Origin: Sulfobacillus acidophilus DSM 10332
Lineage (GTDB): Bacteria > Bacillota > Sulfobacillia > Sulfobacillales > Sulfobacillaceae
NCBI GenBank assembly: GCA_000237975.1
Contig: CP003179.1
Span: forward strand, 62,001-126,000
Direction: 5' to 3'
Length of the DNA: 64,000 nucleotides
Below the pieces are notes generated by a model. The model saw only the letters and a list, made by a program, of their open reading frames with translations, ran no database searches and was not told where the DNA came from. Positions 9,424 through 18,200 of the stretch are shown piece by piece. Position numbers and translations under genes: made by a program. Numbering within the stretch: the stretch's first letter is position 1; every line of letters starts with the position of its first letter.

Positions 9424-12195
9424 ATGGCACGACCACGCGTCTTGATTGAAGAAAATCTACCGGTCGAAGCGCTGGGGATTGAAAGTCGCCGGGAACGGGG
9501 AGCCAGCAGTGCGTTACCGCCGTTATATTTTCTTCATGTATGGTGGGCCAGGCGACCTCTGACCATTAGTCGGGCGGCCATTTTGGCCAGCCTGCTGCCG
9601 GCGGATACCGATCCCCAATGGTTTCTCGAGGTGTTGGGAATCAAGGGGGATCCGGTTAAAGTTTATAAACGGATTCTTGAGGCCAGAACTACCGGTGAAG
9701 ATCTCGGAACAAATCCGTATGGATACAAGAGGGCATTCAGTGAACCGGTTCCAGAAACTATAAGGAAAGAGCTACATAGCCGTTTAACAAATTATTGGGC
9801 ATCCTCGTCGATCACGGTATTCGACCCGATGGCCGGTGGCGGTTCTATCCCGTTTGAGGGAGTCCGTACGGGTATGGATGTTATTTCTAACGATTTGAAT
9901 CCAGTAGCTTATGTTATTCAACAAGCCACACTGCGGTATCCCGTGCAGTTTGGGTTGGGGCTTGTCGATCTGGTGGGTAATTACGCTCGGAGCATGCAAA
10001 AATTTGTTCAGACAGTGACCAATGGAATATTTGCCGAACAAGACAACGAACGCGTTTGGGGTTATTTGTGGGCGCACACGGTTTATTGCCCGTCGTGTGC
10101 CTTAGAAGTCCCGTTAAGTCCCAATTGGTGGCTGGCTAATACTAAAAAGCAAAAGGTAGCCGTGCGTTGGAAGGTAACATCCAACGAGGATCGCTTGGTA
10201 CCCGAAGTCATTGACGTTACGCGGGAAGATTACGATCCTGATAAGGGAACGGTAAAAAATGGGGCGGGTATATGTCCCCGTTGTCATATTGTTATTGAGA
10301 GTGATTATATCAAGCGGCAGGCGCAAGGACCCGGATTGGGATTTCAATTATATGCGTTGGCAATTAAGGTTAAGGGCGGATTGGAATTTAGGGCTCCCAC
10401 AATCGAGGACGAGGCAGCTTTCGCTGAGGCGGAACGTCGGTTGGCGGAAAATCTACCCCGCTGGGAAGCGCTGGGGTGGGTGCCAAACGAGCCCTATCCC
10501 GAAATCACCAACGATCCGCGACCACTCTATTATGGGATGAGACAATGGAAAGATTTTTTCAATCCGCGTCAGCTATTAAGCCTCCTCACCTATTTGGAAG
10601 CGTTTAACGCGATTAAGGACGAGGTGACGGCGAACCATCCTGCAGATGAGGCCAAGGCCATTTTGACGTATTTGGCCTTCGCTTTGGATAAGGCGGCCGA
10701 TTATAATTCTCGAATGACACGATTTGACGGTACTCGCAATAAAATCGCCAATACGTTCGATCGGCATGATTATGCGTTTAAGTGGTCATTTGCCGAAATG
10801 AACTTGACGGCGCCCGGATTAGGATTCGACTGGGCCGTCGATCAGGTGTTGGACGCCTATGAGGGGCTTTGTAAGCTCCTGGGGACAGCCAATCACACCA
10901 TGAATTGGTTGTCCGAAAATCGGACCTTGCCGACGGTCCGGTTGGGTTCGGCATCGGATCTGTGGGATGTTGCCGACGCGTCGGTGCATGCGGTGGTGGT
11001 CGACCCGCCCTACTACGACAACGTGATGTATGCGGAGATGGCCGATTTCTTTTACGTGTGGCAAAAACGCACGTTAGGGGATCTCTATCCGGAAGCGTTT
11101 TTGGACCCGTTGACCGACAAAACCCAGGAAGCGGTGGCCAATCCGGCGTTATTTAGCAAACAGGGGACCCTGACGCCGAAGGCCCAAGCCGAACAGGATT
11201 ATCGCAACAAGATGCAGGGCGTGTTTCGGGAAATCGCCCGCGTTTTGCGGCCGGACGGGGTATTGACGCTCATGTTTACCCATAAACGGGTCGAAGCGTG
11301 GGATACGCTGGCCTCCGCCTTGATTGACGCCGGATTTGAGATTACCGCGTCGTGGCCGGTTCACACCGAGTCGGAGCATAGTCTTCATATCGCCAATAAG
11401 AACGCCGCCGAAAGCACCATCTTGTTGGCCTGTCGCAAACGGGAATCGGAGCGCGGCGGCTGGTGGGACGAGTTGTTGCCGCTGGTGCGACAACGGATTT
11501 TAGAGCGGGCCAAGGTCTTTGAAGCGAAAGGGTTTCGTAAGCTTGACCTGATGCTGGCAACCTATGGGCCGGCCTTGCAGGTGCTGTCGGAATATTGGCC
11601 GGTGAAAGACAGTACCGGGCAATTGGTACAGCCGGAACGGGTGCTGGAAGAGGCCCGATCCTTGGTGACCCAGCTCCGGGTGACAGACCTGGTGCAACAC
11701 CGTCAAGTGACTTTTGATCCGTTGACCCGGTGGTACCTGTTGGCGTGGGACGTGTTCGGGGCGGAACAGTTTCCGTACGACGAAGCCCGGCTGTTGGCCA
11801 TCACGTGTGGCGTGGATTTGGACCGGCAGGTGATTCGGGAGCACGGCTTGGCCGGGAAAAAAGGCAAGTATCTGATATTGGCGACCCCCGAGGAGCGGAT
11901 GGACGGACATCGGCGGGGCAGTCTCGACCGGGCACCGGAAGCTTCGGTGGACGCATTGCACTTGGCGTTATTTTTATTGAATCGGGACGGCAGTCAAGCC
12001 GCCGGGCGCTACCTGAATGACCATCGCCTAACGACCGATACTACCTTTCAGGCTTTGATTGACGCGTGTTTGACCGCCATACCGCGGGTGCGGCCCGAGT
12101 GGCAGGCGATACACATATTGGCCACGGCATATTTCCGGACGAGCAGTCAGGTGCTCGAGCAAATCCAATGGGAATTGAGCCAAAAAGAGGGATAA
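9424..12195 (+). CDS. DUF1156-family DNA methyltransferase (N6-adenine or N4-cytosine)
   Basis: This 923-residue DNA methyltransferase begins with a DUF1156 domain (residues 5-60, with HVWWARRPL). The SAM-binding motif DPMAGGGS lies at about 133, and the catalytic motif IV DPPYYDN at about 526. Motif I precedes motif IV with a long insert that should hold target recognition. The insert carries two CxxC knuckles, CPSC (about 221) and CPRC (about 283), which probably bind one zinc. In this neighbourhood it would play the self-marking role of the adenine methylase DrmMI in class 1 DISARM. The ATG has AAGAAGGG nine bases upstream, and the next gene starts three bases after the stop. Bases 9640-10800 look clearly A+T-richer than the rest of the gene, a possible recombination mosaic. 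Confidence 0.9.
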   Translation: MARPRVLIEENLPVEALGIESRRERGASSALPPLYFLHVWWARRPLTISRAAILASLLPADTDPQWFLEVLGIKGDPVKVYKRILEARTTGEDLGTNPYGYKRAFSEPVPETIRKELHSRLTNYWASSSITVFDPMAGGGSIPFEGVRTGMDVISNDLNPVAYVIQQATLRYPVQFGLGLVDLVGNYARSMQKFVQTVTNGIFAEQDNERVWGYLWAHTVYCPSCALEVPLSPNWWLANTKKQKVAVRWKVTSNEDRLVPEVIDVTREDYDPDKGTVKNGAGICPRCHIVIESDYIKRQAQGPGLGFQLYALAIKVKGGLEFRAPTIEDEAAFAEAERRLAENLPRWEALGWVPNEPYPEITNDPRPLYYGMRQWKDFFNPRQLLSLLTYLEAFNAIKDEVTANHPADEAKAILTYLAFALDKAADYNSRMTRFDGTRNKIANTFDRHDYAFKWSFAEMNLTAPGLGFDWAVDQVLDAYEGLCKLLGTANHTMNWLSENRTLPTVRLGSASDLWDVADASVHAVVVDPPYYDNVMYAEMADFFYVWQKRTLGDLYPEAFLDPLTDKTQEAVANPALFSKQGTLTPKAQAEQDYRNKMQGVFREIARVLRPDGVLTLMFTHKRVEAWDTLASALIDAGFEITASWPVHTESEHSLHIANKNAAESTILLACRKRESERGGWWDELLPLVRQRILERAKVFEAKGFRKLDLMLATYGPALQVLSEYWPVKDSTGQLVQPERVLEEARSLVTQLRVTDLVQHRQVTFDPLTRWYLLAWDVFGAEQFPYDEARLLAITCGVDLDRQVIREHGLAGKKGKYLILATPEERMDGHRRGSLDRAPEASVDALHLALFLLNRDGSQAAGRYLNDHRLTTDTTFQALIDACLTAIPRVRPEWQAIHILATAYFRTSSQVLEQIQWELSQKEG

Positions 12196-12198
12196 CCC

Positions 12199-15100
12199 GT
12201 GCTTCTTTCGGATAGGGAATGGCGTGTCGCCTATCATTCGGATAGCGTAACGTTGGTGCGGGACTTTTACGTGCCCGTCCTTCAGGCGGCCTCGCACTAT
12301 TCGCGTGAAGCCGGTTATTTCAGCAGCACCAGCTTGGCCATCGCCGCCGAGGGGTTTTCCGCGTTGTTTTCCCGGGTTCGGCGCGGAGAAGTCGCCAAGC
12401 CGGCCGTACGCCTTTTGATCGGGGCACAGTTACCGGCCCCGGATCGGTTGGCCATGGAGGACGCGGCTTTGGCGGAGACGGTGTCCCGGGAGTTGGCTGA
12501 TGCATGGGAGGTCCCGGAAGATCTGCTGATTCGTGAACGGTTGAGCATTCTTGCCTGGTTACTTCGGGAAGGTTATTTGGAGATCCGCATCGGCATTCCC
12601 CGCGATGTCGGGGCTCTTTACCATCCGAAAGTCGGGATTATCCGGGACGACTCGGGAAACTATCTGACATTCAATGGAAGCCTAAACGAATCCGCCCGGG
12701 GATGGACAGAAAATGTGGAGAGCTTTCACGTTTTTGCCTCCTGGCGATCCGGCGAGGGCGCCCATGTGGCCACCGATCGTGAAGCGTTCGAACGTCGCTG
12801 GGAAGGGCGTTCACCGCAATTAACGGTGATTCCTCTGTCGGACGCGTTGGCCGCACGGCTCTTGGAATGGGTACCGGAACCGGACTGGGAGCCGTCGGAA
12901 GAGGAACGCTTGATAACGGCCGGCGATTCGGACGAGGACGAAAGCCGGGACGAGGTTCCGGAACAAGACGGTCGTCGCACGTTGAGCGATAAGGCGCGTG
13001 CATTGTTGGATCAATGGGAAGCCCTCTCTTTGGAGGAAAAAACCTATGCATCCGAACCGGTCAATCCATGGCCCCATCAAAGGGCGGTGCTGCATGATGC
13101 CTTGGGGCGACGTCCGGTTCGGCGGTTGTTGTGTGACGAGGTAGGGCTCGGAAAGACCGTGGAGGTATCGCTGGTCGTCCGGGCGCTGGCGCTGTCCGAC
13201 GAGGCCCGAACCGTCCTGTTTGCCGTTCCTGCCGGATTAATGCCGCAATGGCAGGAACAACTTTGGGAAAAAGGCGGATGGGAGGTGCCGATTTACGACG
13301 AGGGTGAGCTGAAATTGCGAGACGGTTCGTCGATGCCGGCGCCGACGAAAAATCCGTTGGACGGAAGGGTCCCCTGGCTCATTTGCTCCAAGTCGCTTCT
13401 GGCACGAAAAGATCGTCGCCAATGGCTTGACGAATCGGTCGTATGGGACGTCCTGGTGGTGGACGAGGCTCATAATTTACGTCGTCAGGCGCCGACGAAT
13501 ATTAAACGGCCCAAGTTCAATCAGCTTCTTCAAACATTTCGCGGACTTCGGGAGCGGGGCAAATTTCGTCATGCCTTGCTCTTGACCGCGACGCCGATGC
13601 AAATGCACCCTATCGAGCTGTACGACTTGCTCCAAGTGTTGGGGGTCGACGGGCCCTGGGCCGAGGAAACGTGGTTTCGAAAGTTTTATGATGTCCTTGA
13701 CCAGATTCGTCAAGGAGACTGGGAAGAACTTCCTTGGCTTCTGGGAGCGGTCAACACCACATTGGAAACGTATGGGCAGGGGCTTTCTCCTACCGTGTTG
13801 CAAACGCTGTCCCGTCAAAAGCAGTGGCTCGTCGAAAAGGCCTTGCAAGTGCCCGGGTTGATGGCAAGCAAAGTCGTCAACACGCTCGAACCCTCCGAGA
13901 TGACCTTTGTGGCCGCATCTCATACGCCGTTGCAATATATGATGAGCCGGCATACCCGACAACTGCTGAAAGCCTATCACCAACGGGGCATAACCAAGGA
14001 CCCTTTGCCGGAACGACGGGTGGAAGACGTCGTTGTGGCCATGACCCCCGAGGAAGAACAAATCTATCAAGACATCGAATCGTATTTCATTCAGGTCTAC
14101 CGTAACGATGAATGGACGAAAAAGGGTCTCGGCTTCATGAAAACCCTTTATTTGCGGCGGTTGACCAGCAGTCTGACCGCGGCGAAAAAGAGTTTGGAGC
14201 GTCGAGCCAAAAGACTGTCTCAAGGGATAAACGAAACTTTTGACTTCGACGACCTTGAGTTGGTGGATATTGACGCTGATCCGGTCCAGGTACCGGCCGA
14301 GCCGGGATACGTCCGGGAATCCGAAATCGAACAAATTCGGATGCTGCTGCACCGGCTGGAACAGGCTCCGCCGGACAGCAAATATTTGCGGTTGCGCCAG
14401 GATATGGATGAATTGCTGCGTCGTCACCGGTCGATCTTGGTGTTTACGCAGTATACCGACACGTTGGACGATTTGCGGGAGCGTCTCTTACCCGTCTTCG
14501 GCACCCGTCTCGCCACTTATAGCGGGCGGGGCGGCGAATATTGGACCGGTAGCGACTGGGCGCCGATATCCAAGACGGAGCTTTTGGAAACGTTTCGTCG
14601 GGGAGATACCGTCAGGATATTATTATGCACCGATGCCGCCAGCGAAGGGCTCGACCTTCAGACATGTGCCGCGATGATTAACTACGACATGCCGTGGAAT
14701 CCGATGCGCGTAGAGCAGCGGATTGGACGCATCGACCGTATCGGGCAGTCGGCACCGGTTATCGAGATCCTCAATTATTATTACCCGGTCGGGGTAGACC
14801 GCGCGGTGTACGGGGCCCTTCGCCAACGCCTGAATCTCTTCGTGGCGGCGGTGGGGCCGATGCAGGCGATTTTGGGGAAAGTCGAGTCGGTGGTCGAACA
14901 GGTTTTTCTGGAACCGTCGTCGGATCGGCGGCAATTTCGTATTTCCCAAGAAATCGAGCGGCTTCAAAAGGAACAGGAACGGCTGGCGATTGCCGCCAAA
15001 ACGTTGGACATCACGAGAGACACGGTTTTGACCGTGGCCGTCGACCGGATTGAGGCATGGCGTTCGACCTTAATCGAGTGGCTTGAACTGTACCACCGCA

Positions 15101-15285
15101 TTACGGGATTCGTTTCACCGTGGTCCGATCATCCGGTCGCACGAATTTCGGTTCGCGGAGAATATCGATGGGTAACGGCCGACCCGGCGACCTATCGCCG
15201 CTTAAAATCCGAGGGGGTGGGATGGTTTTCTTTGGACACCGCGGAATTCATGGTTTTAATGCAAACGTGGGCCACTATGCAATAG
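12199..15285 (+). CDS. SNF2-type helicase with N-terminal PLD domain (DrmD-like)
   Basis: This 1028-residue protein has an N-terminal phospholipase-D-like domain with one HKD-type motif, HPKVGI...FNGSLNES (about residues 142-164). A SNF2/RapA-like helicase follows: Walker A DEVGLGKT (about 312), DEAH box VVDEAHNL (about 421), motif III LLTATPMQ, and motifs V-VI ASEGLDLQ and RIGRIDRIGQ (about 842). A charged C-terminal helical region follows. In DISARM the SNF2 helicase (DrmD) and the PLD protein (DrmC) are usually separate; here the two activities are on one chain. The GTG start lies three bases after the methyltransferase stop, so the genes are translationally coupled. It probably translocates on unmodified DNA, with the PLD domain as nuclease or sensor. 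PLD domains of this type act as dimers when only one HKD is present. Confidence 0.88.
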   Translation: MLLSDREWRVAYHSDSVTLVRDFYVPVLQAASHYSREAGYFSSTSLAIAAEGFSALFSRVRRGEVAKPAVRLLIGAQLPAPDRLAMEDAALAETVSRELADAWEVPEDLLIRERLSILAWLLREGYLEIRIGIPRDVGALYHPKVGIIRDDSGNYLTFNGSLNESARGWTENVESFHVFASWRSGEGAHVATDREAFERRWEGRSPQLTVIPLSDALAARLLEWVPEPDWEPSEEERLITAGDSDEDESRDEVPEQDGRRTLSDKARALLDQWEALSLEEKTYASEPVNPWPHQRAVLHDALGRRPVRRLLCDEVGLGKTVEVSLVVRALALSDEARTVLFAVPAGLMPQWQEQLWEKGGWEVPIYDEGELKLRDGSSMPAPTKNPLDGRVPWLICSKSLLARKDRRQWLDESVVWDVLVVDEAHNLRRQAPTNIKRPKFNQLLQTFRGLRERGKFRHALLLTATPMQMHPIELYDLLQVLGVDGPWAEETWFRKFYDVLDQIRQGDWEELPWLLGAVNTTLETYGQGLSPTVLQTLSRQKQWLVEKALQVPGLMASKVVNTLEPSEMTFVAASHTPLQYMMSRHTRQLLKAYHQRGITKDPLPERRVEDVVVAMTPEEEQIYQDIESYFIQVYRNDEWTKKGLGFMKTLYLRRLTSSLTAAKKSLERRAKRLSQGINETFDFDDLELVDIDADPVQVPAEPGYVRESEIEQIRMLLHRLEQAPPDSKYLRLRQDMDELLRRHRSILVFTQYTDTLDDLRERLLPVFGTRLATYSGRGGEYWTGSDWAPISKTELLETFRRGDTVRILLCTDAASEGLDLQTCAAMINYDMPWNPMRVEQRIGRIDRIGQSAPVIEILNYYYPVGVDRAVYGALRQRLNLFVAAVGPMQAILGKVESVVEQVFLEPSSDRRQFRISQEIERLQKEQERLAIAAKTLDITRDTVLTVAVDRIEAWRSTLIEWLELYHRITGFVSPWSDHPVARISVRGEYRWVTADPATYRRLKSEGVGWFSLDTAEFMVLMQTWATMQ

Positions 15286-15296
15286 TCAGCTCCCTG

Positions 15297-18200
15297 TTAT
15301 TCATATATTTGAACATCAACGGACGTATCTTCGCTTCTGACTTCATATCGTTTTTCTGCTTTACCGTATACGTTGACCAGCTGATGACCAGTAGAGAAAG
15401 AGTTATCTTCGAGGTAGCTTTGGCTCCCAAAAATTAACTCTTCGATCGAGTGAGAATGGTGTTCAATCCAGTCGGATTGTTCTTTGCAAAGTTTTTCGAT
15501 CTGCTTAATCAACGTCAGATGGCCAATATTTTCGGTATTATCGTCAGGCATTATCAAAATCAAGTAGTCTCTTGCGCGGCTAATCGATACATTTATGATG
15601 TTTATTTTGTTAAGAAACATCTCTTTTGAGGCAGAGATCGAGGGAGGCGGGTTGAATAACGCAATGATGATATCGCATTCGTCGCCTTGAAATCCGTGAA
15701 TTGTTCCAACTTGAATATCAATGTTCTTGGCCCATGGCACGGAGGATACTAATTTATCGACCAAATCGGCCTGAGCCCGGTAGGGAGCTATTACCCCTAT
15801 TCGGAAGAACTCGTCGCCATGTTGCAATTCGATTAACGATGACAGGTGCTTCACAAGCTCAAAAGCAAAAAGCGCAGAATAAACTTGATAGCTGCTTTTT
15901 CCGGCCAAACGTTTGGGCCGGTAGATACTTTCAAATTTACTGACCGGGAACTTAAAAATTGTTAAAGGTTTGAGATCAATATATTCGTTAACATCTAACC
16001 TGCGGTGACTATCAGATGAGCGGTTATGCCGTAAAACCCCTCCGTACGCAAACCGGCTGAAAACTTCTCCGATTGAAGGAATACTTCTGTATTGTGTGGT
16101 TAGTAGTTTGGTGGGGTACGAATGGGGAACGGTTGTTGGATCATTAAATGAATTGAGTTTCACCATGGTATAGATATTTTCATTTTTCCAGATGTCTACA
16201 GTTGTAATCGGTTCGATTTGAAACGGGTCACCTGCAATGATGAATTTCTTAGGCGTCTTCTTATACAACGGAAGAACGACGTTGACAAGCGGAATCATGG
16301 ACGCTTCGTCAATAATAATATAGTCCCACTTGAGATCACTTAAATGAAGCCGAGTGGTTTGATCCGGCAGAAAATAATCATAGGGAAAACGTGCAATGGT
16401 GGTAACGGTGACGTTGCGTGGCAAAGTACGTATGTCGAAAGTCTTGTCACGAAATACCCCGCTTCGTTCAATGACGGAATCGTCTGTGGATCCGAAACGA
16501 ATTAACCAATCGGTATAACCGGAGTCGCAGTCCATGCTGTCTATAATCCGGCGTACAAGGACATCAGCCGCTTTATTTGTGGGTGTCAAGACAAGGATTT
16601 TCCGGTCGTCCGGTTCTCTCATAATCGGAAGAATTACCTCTTTAGCCAGATGGGTTGTTTTGCCGGTCCCAGGAGGACCAAAGATAAATTCAATGTTTTT
16701 ACATAGATTTTTCTGTAGATCGTAATCGGCATCAAAATCAAGGGAGTTGAAGGATTTCTTTAATTCTTCCAAGAGGAACACCGGGTTTCGAGCCTCTATT
16801 CTTGCTTCCGTGACAAGCGACAAGTCTACCCCGTCGATCTCGGCATTAGAACGGAGTTTGGCCCTTAAAGTGTAAGATTTAACGCTAACAACCTCAACAG
16901 CGACTTTTACCGGCGGTTGATTGCTTAAGGAGAGTTCAAGCGGAATATCCGCGAGGTCTTCCATAGAATGAGGAATATGACGGTTTGGATGTTTTAAGAT
17001 GAGAGTCCGAGACGTGCCCTCTTCTCGCTCCACCTTTGAGAATGTTATTGAAATTTCTCTACTGTTGGCGATATTCTCCTTGCTGTTTAGCATTTCCAAT
17101 TCAAGTAAGGCCTGAAACCATCTGTAGGAATATTTTTTGGAGGACAAGGCTTGCTGCGTTATTTCGTCCAGTTGAGCTATTTTCGAAATCTCTTCCGCGC
17201 TTCGCTGTTTGGCCTGTTCAATTTTCTTGAGAAAGTCGACTGACGGCTTTATATAGTCGTCTTCGTCCTCCTCGGAGGAAATGCCGTCTTTGGCGGTATC
17301 GTTCGGGGACGTATTCCTTGAAGAGGGAGAAACCGCTCGACGCGTGATTTCCTTTGCTACGCGTGTGATGGGCGATTGAGCCGAGGATCCGTCTTCTTCC
17401 GATTCCAACGGCTCTTGGTTAATAGGGTTGCCGGATTGTGAGTTTAAGGCGCGTAGTTGGTTACGATACTCCTCCGCGGCTTGTATCAAAACCTGCTGTG
17501 GAACATCGGCAAAGGTGTCCGCAAAGGCAATTTTGGCCCTTTGGTCTTCAGTTAAATTGTTGTAGGGGATCAAAGCGGCTTCGTCCTTAATACCTAAAAA
17601 CTGAAGGAGTTCCCTGGCTTCGTCGCTCGTCGTATTATACGTTGAAGAAAGCGTTTGGATTGTCAGTTTTTCCGCGGAGACCAGTTCGCCGTTGCGGTTT
17701 AATAACCATGCTATTTTGCGAAGTGCCATGGCGTCACGTGAAATAAACCGTTCATTTTGTTGTGACCGATAGAAATATTCATAGGTTCCGAGAAGAAGTC
17801 GACTGAAGGTGTTCCAGTGCGAACACCGGGACGCTATGATTTTAAGAAGTTGATCCCAAATAACAACGGAGGTATCCGGGGTAGCATGTAAAAGGACCTC
17901 TTGACATCCGTCAATATAAGGTTCAATCCATCTTCTTGATCGGCTGGAATAAGGCCACTCCATTTTAATAAGAAGAGCCTCTTCATAAGAAAGTTCGCGA
18001 GAAAAAACTTTGGGTTCCAATCGCACGCCAAGTCTGGTCAGAAAGCCTATAAGGGCCTCCGTGTTATTTGAATCCGATAGGTTGACATACTTCTCAAGTG
18101 CGAGAAAACGCGTATCGGGTTTATTTATAAACCATTGGCGAATCGAGTCATCGGGGAAATAAAGTGTACCCGGTTTGCCCCGATATAATTTCGGATCGTC

